6,481 bases of DNA from Flavobacteriaceae bacterium (GCA_016649785.1 JAENXB010000169.1:1-6481); one strand, 5' to 3'; positions 1 through 6,080 are shown, counted from the first letter of the stretch. The notes: generated from the letters alone by a model not told the origin. Program-made: numbers and translations.

Positions 1-813
1 ATTTTAAAATATTCGGTACTTATCTTAATCGCGGGGTCTGTTGCGATGATCTTATTGGATTTGGATAAGGTAATGATAGAACATTATTTGCCGATAGAAA
101 ATGTCGCAGTTTATGGTATTGCGGTTTATATAGCAACGGTAATCTCAGTTCCTCAAAAGGCAATGCATCAAATTATGCATCCGCTTACAGCAAGCCTGTT
201 AAATGCAAAGGACAAAGTTGCCCTTGCCGATCTTTATAAGCGGAGTTCCCTGAGCCTTTTGGTGATAAGCGCCATTATTTTTATTCTGATTATTGTAAAT
301 ATCAATCAGTTATATGCACTTATTCCCGAAGAATATCAAATAAGCACCTCAATTGTGCTATTGATATCCCTGGTGAAGTTGTATGATAATATGCTCGGCA
401 ACAATAACAGCATTTTGTTTAATTCAGATTATTACAGGTTGGTTTTGATCTTTGGAGTGGTTTTAGCGATCCTGGCTTTTGTGTTTAATATCATTCTTAT
501 TCCTGAATTTGGGATCATGGGAGCCGCGGTTGCTACCTTTTTGGCTTTTGCTATCTACAACACTTCCAAGATCTTTATCGTTTTAAGTAAATTTAAAATG
601 CAGCCTTTTTCTATAAAAACCGTTTATATTTTGCTGTTTTCTGCAGTGCTGACAATTGGGTTTTATTTTTGGGAATTCCCTTTCCATCCTCTTATTAACA
701 TCACGCTGAAATCTATATTAGTAACTATAGTGTACATTTTTGTAGCCTTAAAGTTTAATTTTTCTGAAGATATCAATATTCAGGTTTCAAAATATCTGAA
801 CAGAGGGAAGTAG
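1..813 (+). CDS. Polysaccharide (O-antigen type) flippase, C-terminal part
   Basis: This is an inner-membrane transporter of the MOP superfamily (Wzx/MATE-like), which moves lipid-linked sugar units across the cytoplasmic membrane for surface polysaccharide assembly. The frame is open from base 1, so the gene is cut by the window edge; about 270 residues are visible of a usual 450-500. About eight hydrophobic segments can be seen, roughly at visible residues 1-19, 38-55, 85-105, 117-130, 144-167, 171-195, 204-223 and 229-250. The piece LDKVMIEHYL after the first segment and the IPEFGIMGAAVAT motif before a late helix are typical of the C-terminal polysaccharide-synthesis domain. The ATG at 46 is internal, because the 15 codons before it continue a membrane helix. 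The gene ends with TAG and a short Lys/Arg tail, and it converges on the minus-strand gene starting at 2135. The substrate cannot be told from this fragment. Confidence 0.85.
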   Translation: MLKYSVLILIAGSVAMILLDLDKVMIEHYLPIENVAVYGIAVYIATVISVPQKAMHQIMHPLTASLLNAKDKVALADLYKRSSLSLLVISAIIFILIIVNINQLYALIPEEYQISTSIVLLISLVKLYDNMLGNNNSILFNSDYYRLVLIFGVVLAILAFVFNIILIPEFGIMGAAVATFLAFAIYNTSKIFIVLSKFKMQPFSIKTVYILLFSAVLTIGFYFWEFPFHPLINITLKSILVTIVYIFVALKFNFSEDINIQVSKYLNRGK

Positions 814-829
814 GGATAAATAAAAAAGA

Positions 830-870
830 AAATCCCCAAGGCGTTTTTTCAAACTTATCCTCGGGGATTT
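830..870 (-). terminator. Rho-independent terminator of the minus-strand gene ending at 900
   Basis: AAATCCCC (830-837) pairs with GGGGATTT (863-870). After one mismatch, three more pairs (839-841 with 859-861) extend the stem around a 17-base loop. Read on the minus strand, the stem is followed directly by a T-rich run (TTTTCTTTTTTATTT); read on the plus strand it is followed by CCCAAC with no U-tract. It therefore ends the gene that stops at 900. It may also slow transcription from the flippase side, but that is less clear. Confidence 0.75.
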
Positions 871-899
871 CCCAACTAACCAACCAAAAAAACTAATTA

Positions 900-2135
900 T
901 TATCTTCTATCTCTTGAACTTCTTTCTTCACTTCTGGTTGAGCGTGAAGTAGCCCTAACTGGATTTGTTCTTGATGAATTACTTTGAGCCCTTACATTAG
1001 ACCCGTTTGTATCGTTTTGAGTGTGTTGTACACTTGTTTTTCTTTCCGGAACCGAAGTGCGGCTCACCGTTTTTTGCCTTTGTTCAACCCTGGCCCGATT
1101 TGCTGTGCTGTTTCCGCGTTGTTCACTCCTCGCTTGTACCGGATAATCTGATGATTTGGTAGGTGTAGTTGTACTTCTTCTGTTCACATTCTGAACTTCT
1201 GAAGGAACTCTGTTTTCTTTTATAGATTCTGTTGTTCGTCCTCTTTGGGCATTTACCGCAGCGCGATGATTTTCAATATTGGAAATTTCCTTTTCAGAAC
1301 GAGCTCTGTTTGAACCGGAAATGTTTTCAGTCCTTCTTGTTACCGCAGCGTTGCTCCGAATTGCTGTATTTTCAACTTCAGCAGTGGAACTTGTATTTCT
1401 TGTTACATTTTGAGAAGATCTTAAAGTAGTTTCAAGATCTCTTTCAGATGTTGTCCTTCTGCCTTGGTTGTAAGTTACAACTTGCTGGCCGGGACGGTAA
1501 AAATTATTTTTATTTATATAATTGTTATTGTCCTGATAATAGTTCGAATATTGAATATAATTGATCCTGGAAGGCTCATAATAAGCTCTGTAAGGTTGGT
1601 AATACACCACGCGGTAATCCTGGTGTGGCCTCATATAATATTGGTGCCAGGTTTGGTAAACATAGTGTGAATTATATTGATTTATGGAACCGATGTACCT
1701 AATAGGTTGATTGAACCTATTGTAACGAACGTGCATATTGCCCACTCTCACAATGTTACCGTGACTGTTATAATTTATATAAACATTCCCGGCCTGGATA
1801 ATCCTTCCGTAATAATCGTAATAAACAGGAACATCTTCTATTTGAATAACAGCGCCGTAATCGTCATATTGGACATAGAGATCGTAGTTATATCCTGCAT
1901 TATAGCTGATGTTTTCTCTAGGGGAACTAATATAATTACCGGAATGTCCGGCAAATTGAGGATTGTAATAAAAATCGAATTCCCCATTTGGGTAAACCGC
2001 AAATTCAACATCTCCTTCCACAAAAATAAAGGCTTCTCCATAATTATAAGGGGAGAAGTTGGTAGTTTTATCTGAATTTGCTGAAGCAGACCATCCAATA
2101 AAGAACAAGGCAACTATATATGTCAGGTTTTTCAT
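900..2135 (-). CDS. Secreted Tyr/Asn-rich, Arg-rich-tailed protein of unknown function
   Basis: No named family is recognised; similar uncharacterised proteins occur in Flavobacteriaceae. The 411 residues start with a signal peptide (MKNL, hydrophobic to about residue 18, likely cleavage after ASA at 17-19), so it is exported to the periplasm or surface. Residues 24-222 are rich in Tyr and Asn (39 Tyr in the first 222). Residues 87-150 hold four 16-residue repeats, with Tyr at 90, 106, 122, 138 and 154 and Gly at 94, 110 and 126. From about 225 to the end the chain is a low-complexity Arg/Ser/Thr/Asn tail with about 32 Arg, a single Tyr (331), and no Phe or Trp. There is no Cys. No type IX sorting domain is seen. 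A sigma-54 promoter lies upstream and a terminator just past the stop. A structural or envelope-associated role is a guess from composition only. Confidence 0.85.
   Translation of the reverse strand: MKNLTYIVALFFIGWSASANSDKTTNFSPYNYGEAFIFVEGDVEFAVYPNGEFDFYYNPQFAGHSGNYISSPRENISYNAGYNYDLYVQYDDYGAVIQIEDVPVYYDYYGRIIQAGNVYINYNSHGNIVRVGNMHVRYNRFNQPIRYIGSINQYNSHYVYQTWHQYYMRPHQDYRVVYYQPYRAYYEPSRINYIQYSNYYQDNNNYINKNNFYRPGQQVVTYNQGRRTTSERDLETTLRSSQNVTRNTSSTAEVENTAIRSNAAVTRRTENISGSNRARSEKEISNIENHRAAVNAQRGRTTESIKENRVPSEVQNVNRRSTTTPTKSSDYPVQARSEQRGNSTANRARVEQRQKTVSRTSVPERKTSVQHTQNDTNGSNVRAQSNSSRTNPVRATSRSTRSEERSSRDRR
1686..1877 (-). repeat. Four 16-residue repeats inside the Tyr-rich protein
   Basis: Residues 87-102, 103-118, 119-134 and 135-150 of the protein encoded at 900-2135 align without gaps. 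The pattern is roughly aromatic/hydrophobic, x, x, Tyr, Asp/Asn, x, x, Gly, x, Ile/Val, Ile/Val, x, x, Gly/x, x, Val/Met. The fourth copy is the most diverged, with Asn in place of the Gly. A partial fifth unit begins at 151 and keeps its Tyr at 154. The spacing suggests repeated short beta hairpins, reminiscent of but not clearly equal to YD/RHS-type repeats. Confidence 0.7.
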
Positions 2136-2154
2136 GAGGTGCGTTTTTTTTGTA

Positions 2155-2183
2155 CTTAACTGAATTGATTTTAGTAGGTTAAG
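2155..2183 (-). other. Weak stem in the leader of the Tyr-rich gene
   Basis: CTTAAC (2155-2160) can pair with GTTAAG (2178-2183) around a 17-base loop, within the predicted transcript leader of the gene starting at 2135. It is only six mostly A/T pairs, so it may be chance. The right arm lies inside one copy of the 19-base repeat at 2170-2188. Confidence 0.2.
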
Positions 2184-2188
2184 GACTT
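2170..2188. repeat. 19-base direct repeat, copy A (leader of the Tyr-rich gene)
   Basis: This copy shares the pattern TTTAnTAGGTTAAGGAnTT with copy B at 2354-2372, matching at 17 of 19 positions and including an unbroken 11-base core TAGGTTAAGGA. It falls in the predicted 5' leader downstream of the sigma-54 element. It may be a recombination trace, a shared binding site, or a chance match. Confidence 0.5.
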
Positions 2189-2197
2189 CTATTTAAA

Positions 2198-2213
2198 AGC
2201 AAACTACGTGCCA
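2198..2213 (-). promoter_or_regulatory. Sigma-54 (RpoN) -24/-12 promoter for the Tyr-rich gene
   Basis: On the minus strand the bases read TGGCACG-TAGT-TTGCT. This equals the published sigma-54 consensus TGGCACG-N4-TTGCW at every specified position of that core, with the invariant GG and GC exactly 10 bases apart. The GC of the -12 element is at 2200-2199, which places the transcript start near 2187 and leaves a leader of about 50 bases before the ATG at 2135. No TAnnTTTG box is present between this gene and hepT. Such promoters need an ATP-driven activator, and candidate palindromes lie upstream at 2228-2275. RpoN itself is not in the window. Confidence 0.75.
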
Positions 2214-2227
2214 AAACCTGAAATCAC

Positions 2228-2244
2228 TTCTATTCTAAATAGAA
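2228..2244. promoter_or_regulatory. Palindrome upstream of the sigma-54 element (possible operator)
   Basis: TTCTATT-CTA-AATAGAA is a perfect 7-base inverted repeat centred about 50 bases upstream of the predicted start. Its left arm belongs to ACTTCTATT, which also occurs at 2185-2193. It is AT-rich, so chance cannot be excluded. Confidence 0.3.
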
Positions 2245-2249
2245 TTAAG

Positions 2250-2275
2250 TCTTAGTACTTTATAAGAACCTAAGA
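2250..2275. promoter_or_regulatory. Imperfect 26-base palindrome, possible enhancer-binding-protein site
   Basis: TCTTAG (2250-2255) is inverted as CTAAGA (2270-2275), and an inner CTT/AAG pair (2258-2260 and 2264-2266) shares nearly the same centre. The centre lies about 75 bases upstream of the predicted sigma-54 transcript start, close to where activators of such promoters usually bind. The assignment is inferred from position and symmetry only. Confidence 0.35.
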
Positions 2276-2353
2276 TGTGGATATTATAGCTAATGATTTT
2301 CAACTTAATGAAATAATATTAAAGACTATTCTTTCTTTTTATTAAAACGGTCC

Positions 2354-2372
2354 TTTATTAGGTTAAGGAGTT
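2354..2372. repeat. 19-base direct repeat, copy B (end of hepT)
   Basis: This is the partner of copy A at 2170-2188. It overlaps the last codons and the TAA stop (2363-2365) of hepT, so one copy is partly coding and the other is not. The 184-base offset spans the whole intergenic region between hepT and the Tyr-rich gene. Confidence 0.5.
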
Positions 2373-2722
2373 TTTGGAATTGATTTTTTTAATTGAAATA
2401 GATATTCAATTTCCATTTTTAATTTGGATAGATGTCTTTTTATAATTACCCAAACTATAGCATTATCAATTTTGTCATAAGCGTGAATTAATCGGTTTCT
2501 AAAGCCAATAATTTGATACTCATTTTTAATTGATAAATCCTGGTCTGATTTTTTGAGATTACTCAATGCTTCTCCAATTATTGCTAACTGTCTTTCTACC
2601 GCGCTTTGAGTTTTTAAATCGTTTTCGTATAAATTGAAATCGGGAGTGTCAGCTATAAAATTTTCAATCAAGTCAATAGCTATAAGTATATCAAAGAGAT
2701 ACTTTTTGCCTTTTTCCGTCAT
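2363..2722 (-). CDS. hepT: HepT-like HEPN ribonuclease toxin (DUF86)
   Basis: This is the toxin of an MntA-HepT type VII toxin-antitoxin pair; family members are HEPN RNases that cut RNA when freed from control. The 119 residues carry the catalytic motif R-x4-H-x-Y intact as R75, H80 and Y82 (RNRLIHAY), and upstream the conserved stretch AVERQLAIIGEAL (41-53) of the DUF86 helical bundle. In studied homologues the Tyr of this motif is AMP-modified by the partner, which silences the RNase. The ATG at 2720-2722 is the first start available, since a TAA lies two codons upstream, and it sits 32 bases inside the end of mntA, so translation is probably coupled. With both the catalytic pair and the target Tyr present, it looks functional. 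Its sampled base composition is more AT-rich than that of uvrA. Confidence 0.9.
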   Translation of the reverse strand: MTEKGKKYLFDILIAIDLIENFIADTPDFNLYENDLKTQSAVERQLAIIGEALSNLKKSDQDLSIKNEYQIIGFRNRLIHAYDKIDNAIVWVIIKRHLSKLKMEIEYLFQLKKSIPKTP

Positions 2723-3026
2723 AGATTAAAATTTTTGTAGCATCAATATTTTTTCTTAAGATTGGATTTTTAATGGAAGACATGGTAAGAAGGTCCACTT
2801 TTCTATGAAAAAATTCTTCCAATTCATCCCAAATAGCTAAAAGTTTTTCTCCGCGTTCTAAAGGATCATTTTCGTCAACTTCTATAAGTAGATCTATGTC
2901 ACTCGAATTTTCGTCAAATAAGTCGGTTGTAGAGGAACCAAAGGCATATAAATTCTTCACATTATACAATCTGCATATTGTGGTAAAGTCAGCCAATTTT
3001 TCCTGTATGCACTCCTTAATCCTCAT
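2691..3026 (-). CDS. mntA: MntA-like minimal nucleotidyltransferase antitoxin
   Basis: This is a small DNA-polymerase-beta-like nucleotidyltransferase whose known role in this pairing is to transfer AMP to the HepT toxin. Within 111 residues the active site is complete: G30-S31 followed by D43 and D45 (GS...SDIDLL), and a third carboxylate at D78 in KVDLLT. The length is usual for the family. The ATG at 3024-3026 is preceded directly by an in-frame TAA, so no longer start exists. It is upstream of hepT and overlaps it by 32 bases, the order expected when the antitoxin should be made first. No Bacteroidota -7 box is visible upstream; an imperfect inverted repeat at 3057-3091, 30 bases before the start, is a candidate operator, and read-through from uvrA is possible. 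Confidence 0.9.
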   Translation of the reverse strand: MRIKECIQEKLADFTTICRLYNVKNLYAFGSSTTDLFDENSSDIDLLIEVDENDPLERGEKLLAIWDELEEFFHRKVDLLTMSSIKNPILRKNIDATKILIYDGKRQKVSL

Positions 3027-3056
3027 TTAGCTAATATAATCATTTTTTAAATAAGT

Positions 3057-3091
3057 GCTGAATTGTTTAAAATAGAAAAAAACAGTGCAGC
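3057..3091. promoter_or_regulatory. Inverted repeat between uvrA and mntA
   Basis: GCTGAATTGTTT (3057-3068) and AAACAGTGCAGC (3080-3091) pair over 12 positions with one mismatch and one G:T, around an 11-base A-rich loop. It ends 30 bases before the mntA start and 71 bases beyond the uvrA stop. It has no clean U-tract on the minus strand, so an operator for the toxin-antitoxin operon fits better than a uvrA terminator, though neither is proven. No other terminator for uvrA was found. Confidence 0.4.
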
Positions 3092-3161
3092 GAGAAAAAT
3101 CCCCCTTAAATTATATTAACTCATTGTATATCAATATGAAACGTTTATTCGGGATGGGTTT

Positions 3162-5951
3162 TTACATCAATTTTTCCTTCAAAAACGGTGCTGTATAAGA
3201 CTTCTTATTTTTCGCGACTTCCTCAGGAGTCCCTTCTGCAATTAAATAACCTCCGTTTTCTCCGCCCTCAAGCCCAAGGTCTATTATATGATCGGCACAT
3301 TTCACCAATTCCATATTGTGTTCTATCACAATTACCGAATGTCCTTTTTCAATTAAAGCATTAAATGACTTCAGCAATTTTTGAATATCGTGAAAATGAA
3401 GTCCGGTGGTTGGTTCGTCAAAAATGAATAAAACCTTGTCTTTTGTAATTCCCTTAACCAGAAAGGAAGCCAGTTTTATACGCTGCGCTTCCCCTCCGGA
3501 AAGTGTGGAAGAGCTTTGTCCCAACTGTACATAGCCTAATCCAACGTCCTGCAATGGTTTCAGTTTGTTGGTGATCTTTTTTTCTCCATTATACTTAAAA
3601 AATTCAACGGCTTCGTCTATTGTCATTTTGAGAATATCGTCGATATTTTTTTCGGCAAACTTAACCTCAAGCACCTCTTTTTTAAAGCGTTTTCCGTTAC
3701 AGGTTTCACATTCCAGATGCACATCGGCCATAAACTGCATCTCGATGGTCACTTCGCCTTCACCTTTACAGGTTTCACATCTTCCACCATCAACGTTAAA
3801 AGAGAAATGCTTAGGCTTGTAACCACGGATATCGGACAATTTTTGATTGGCGAATAGATTTCTTATATCGTCGTAAGCCTTGATATAAGTCACGGGATTG
3901 GATCTTGAAGAACGTCCAATTGGATTTTGATCTACAAATTCTAATGAGGCGGTATTCTTGAAATTCCCTTCTAACTTGGTAAATTGTCCTGCTTTTTCTC
4001 CGTAGCCTCCAATTTCTTTTAACAGCGCCGGATATAATATTTTTTTGACCAGGGTGCTTTTTCCGCTTCCAGAAACTCCTGTAACCGCTGTAAAAACCCC
4101 CAACGGAAATTTCACATCTATATTTTTAAGGTTGTTTTCCCTCGCGCCGAAGATCTGGACATACTGGTTTGAAATCCTGCGCTTTTTGGGGACTTCAATG
4201 CGCATAGTATTATTCAAATATTTAGCGGTTAAAGAATTGGATTTCAGGATCTGTTTAAAGTTTCCAACAGCAACTACTTCACCACCGTGAATCCCGGCTT
4301 CTGGCCCAATATCAATAATTTCATCGGCGGCTTTCATAATATCTTCATCGTGTTCCACTACAATTACAGTATTTCCAAGATCCCGCAGATTTTTTAATAC
4401 TTCAATCAGTTTTTTAGTATCTCTTGGATGCAAGCCAATGGATGGCTCATCCAAAATATACATGGAACCCACTAAACTACTTCCAAGAGAAGTTGCCAAA
4501 TTAATGCGTTGGGATTCCCCACCGGATAAGCTGTTGGATTTCCTGTTAAGTGTGAGATAATCCAAGCCAACATTTGATAGAAACTGCAATCTATTCTTGA
4601 TTTCGGTTAACAGACGTTTTGCGATTTGGGCATCGTATTCATTTAACTGTAACTCCTTAAAAAATACACGGATCTTATCTAAAGGTTTTTCAACCAAATC
4701 TGTAATGGTGGCTCCGCCAATTTTTATATAATTGGCTTCCTGCCGCAGGCGTTTTCCTTTACACAGGGAACATTTTGTTTTCCCGCGATATCGGGAAAGC
4801 ATAACCCGGTTTTGGATCTTATAAGCTTTTGATTCCAGGAATTCAAAGAACCGGTTTAGACCTTCAAAATATTCATTTCCGGTCCAGATCAATTCCTTTT
4901 GGGCTTCGGTAAGTTCAAAATAAGGTTTGTGAATGGGAAAATCGAATTTATGCGAATTGTTGACCAATTGATCCCGGTACCAGCTCATACTGTCGCCACG
5001 CCAGGGAAAAATAGCATTTTCATAAACCGAAAGCCCGGTGTTGGGAATTACCAAATCCTGGTCTATTCCTATTACATCTCCGTATCCTTCACATTTGGGA
5101 CAGGCTCCATAAGGATTGTTAAAACTAAAAAGGTGCACGTTTGGTTCTAAAAAACTAATGCCGTCCAGTTCAAATTTATTGCTGAACTGCCTCAATTTAT
5201 TATCTGAAAGACTTTCTATATACAATTCTCCTTTTCCTTCAAAAAATGCAGTTTGGGAGGCATCGGCTAAACGATTATAAAAATCTTCATCGTCTTTTGT
5301 CACTATCCGGTCCACGACCAGGGAAACCTCCTTCAATTTTAATTTTGCAAGATCGGTTTCATCAATTCTCATCACCTTATCTTTTACCATGATCCTGCTA
5401 TATCCTTGTTGCAATAACACTTTCAACTTTTCTTCAAGATTGCGGCCTTTTTCTATATAAATTGGTGCCAGCAACAGCAGTTTTTCTCCTTCAGCAAAAG
5501 TTTTAACGAAGGAGATCACATCGCTCACCGTATCCTTTTTAACTTCATTTCCTGAAACGGGGGAGTAGGTTTTTCCAATTCTTGCAAAAAGCAATTTCAG
5601 GTAATCATAAATTTCAGTGGAAGTACCAACGGTGGAACGCGGATTGGTGGAATTAACTTTTTGTTCAATGGCAATGGCCGGAGAAATCCCTTTTATATAA
5701 TCGACTTTAGGTTTGTTTAAACGACCTAAAAATTGCCGGGCATAGGAAGATAAACTTTCCACATAACGGCGCTGACCTTCGGCATAAAGTGTATCAAAAG
5801 CCAAACTTGATTTTCCCGATCCGGAAAGTCCGGTTATAACCACCAATTTATTTCGCGGGATTACCACGTCAATATTTTTTAAATTGTGAAGTTTTGCACC
5901 CTTAATTATTATATTTTCCTTTGGGTTTATGCTTGAAAGATCTACATCCAT
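3162..5951 (-). CDS. uvrA: Excinuclease ABC subunit UvrA
   Basis: This is the damage-sensing ATPase of nucleotide excision repair; it dimerises, scans DNA and loads UvrB at lesions. The 929 residues match the family length (about 940). In order there are Walker A 1 at 41-49 (GLSGSGKSS), the UvrB-binding region at about 130-250, CxxC at 284/287, the insertion region up to CxxC at 394/397, ABC signature 1 at 475-483 (LSGGESQRI), Walker B 1 at about 497-503, Walker A 2 at 625-633, the zinc module C725/C728/C748/C751, signature 2 at 817-825 and Walker B 2 at 842-847. The UvrB-binding region makes it the standard type rather than UvrA2. The first CxxC of the Escherichia coli N-terminal zinc finger is missing: no Cys occurs before 284. 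A -7 box lies 24 bases upstream of the ATG, and the gene diverges from the sigma-factor gene. Confidence 0.98.
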   Translation of the reverse strand: MDVDLSSINPKENIIIKGAKLHNLKNIDVVIPRNKLVVITGLSGSGKSSLAFDTLYAEGQRRYVESLSSYARQFLGRLNKPKVDYIKGISPAIAIEQKVNSTNPRSTVGTSTEIYDYLKLLFARIGKTYSPVSGNEVKKDTVSDVISFVKTFAEGEKLLLLAPIYIEKGRNLEEKLKVLLQQGYSRIMVKDKVMRIDETDLAKLKLKEVSLVVDRIVTKDDEDFYNRLADASQTAFFEGKGELYIESLSDNKLRQFSNKFELDGISFLEPNVHLFSFNNPYGACPKCEGYGDVIGIDQDLVIPNTGLSVYENAIFPWRGDSMSWYRDQLVNNSHKFDFPIHKPYFELTEAQKELIWTGNEYFEGLNRFFEFLESKAYKIQNRVMLSRYRGKTKCSLCKGKRLRQEANYIKIGGATITDLVEKPLDKIRVFFKELQLNEYDAQIAKRLLTEIKNRLQFLSNVGLDYLTLNRKSNSLSGGESQRINLATSLGSSLVGSMYILDEPSIGLHPRDTKKLIEVLKNLRDLGNTVIVVEHDEDIMKAADEIIDIGPEAGIHGGEVVAVGNFKQILKSNSLTAKYLNNTMRIEVPKKRRISNQYVQIFGARENNLKNIDVKFPLGVFTAVTGVSGSGKSTLVKKILYPALLKEIGGYGEKAGQFTKLEGNFKNTASLEFVDQNPIGRSSRSNPVTYIKAYDDIRNLFANQKLSDIRGYKPKHFSFNVDGGRCETCKGEGEVTIEMQFMADVHLECETCNGKRFKKEVLEVKFAEKNIDDILKMTIDEAVEFFKYNGEKKITNKLKPLQDVGLGYVQLGQSSSTLSGGEAQRIKLASFLVKGITKDKVLFIFDEPTTGLHFHDIQKLLKSFNALIEKGHSVIVIEHNMELVKCADHIIDLGLEGGENGGYLIAEGTPEEVAKNKKSYTAPFLKEKLM

Positions 5952-5956
5952 GACAT

Positions 5957-5969
5957 TGTTTTAAAAACA
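5957..5969. promoter_or_regulatory. Small palindrome at the predicted uvrA transcript start
   Basis: TGTTTT and AAAACA flank a single central base, giving a perfect 6-base inverted repeat between the uvrA -7 box and its ATG. A repressor bound here would block transcription. It is AT-rich and short, and only its left half (CTG on the minus strand) resembles an Escherichia coli SOS box, so it is a weak candidate. Confidence 0.25.
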
Positions 5970-5974
5970 GGATG

Positions 5975-5982
5975 CAAAGGTA
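5975..5982 (-). promoter_or_regulatory. Bacteroidota -7 box for uvrA
   Basis: TACCTTTG on the minus strand fits TAnnTTTG exactly and is the only such match on that strand between uvrA and the sigma gene. It predicts a leader of about 15-20 bases before the ATG at 5951. The nearest upstream TTTG (6010-6007) is 24 bases away, a little longer than usual, so the -33 element is poor. Confidence 0.55.
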
Positions 5983-6020
5983 ATCAATAACCTGCAGTGT
6001 AGAAAGCAAACAAATTTCGG

Positions 6021-6070
6021 AAAATATGTTAAAAATTTATCCTAAGTTTTGTTTAAGTTAAAAATATGTT
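6021..6070. repeat. 10-base direct repeat upstream of the sigma gene
   Basis: AAAATATGTT occurs at 6021-6030 and again at 6061-6070, exactly 40 bases apart. The second copy lies in the spacer between the -33 and -7 elements of the sigma-gene promoter. It could be a pair of regulator sites, but the sequence is AT-rich. Confidence 0.3.
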
Positions 6071-6080
6071 GTTATATTTG
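6049..6080 (+). promoter_or_regulatory. Bacteroidota -33/-7 promoter of the sigma-factor gene
   Basis: TTG at 6049-6051 and TATATTTG at 6073-6080 are separated by 21 bases, matching the Bacteroidota primary-sigma pattern TTG and TAnnTTTG. Transcription should begin near 6086, leaving a leader of about 100 bases before the ATG at 6187, long for such a small gene. Confidence 0.7.

Noticed and set aside
46..813. ATG at 46 as the true start of the flippase
   Set aside because: The frame is open to base 1 and the upstream codons encode part of a membrane helix; a 255-residue protein would be about half the family length.
830..870. Hairpin as an intrinsic terminator for the flippase
   Set aside because: On the plus strand no U-tract follows the stem; the T-rich run is only on the minus-strand side.
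1677..2075. Plus-strand open frame of 132 codons, and smaller ones at 1232-1429 and 1464-1670
   Set aside because: They run antisense to the Tyr/Asn-rich gene; its codon composition leaves the opposite frames open, and the products look like no known protein.
1838..2113. Second minus-strand frame of 91 codons inside the Tyr-rich gene
   Set aside because: It is an out-of-frame shadow of the gene that has the signal peptide, promoter and repeats.
2207..2216. TTTTGG and TAGTTTG on the minus strand as a Bacteroidota -33/-7 pair
   Set aside because: The elements are only about five bases apart and TAGTTTG lacks one base of TAnnTTTG; the sigma-54 reading explains the same bases fully.
3090..3103. 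GG-N10-GC on the minus strand upstream of mntA as a second sigma-54 promoter
   Set aside because: Only the GG and GC fit; the flanking CACG and TT of the consensus are absent, so it is probably chance.
3100..3161. Intrinsic terminator for uvrA close to its stop
   Set aside because: No stem followed by a U-tract could be found in these bases.
3565..5150. Plus-strand open frames at 3565-3822, 4045-4290 and 4899-5150
   Set aside because: All lie antisense to well-conserved uvrA coding sequence and have no recognisable features.
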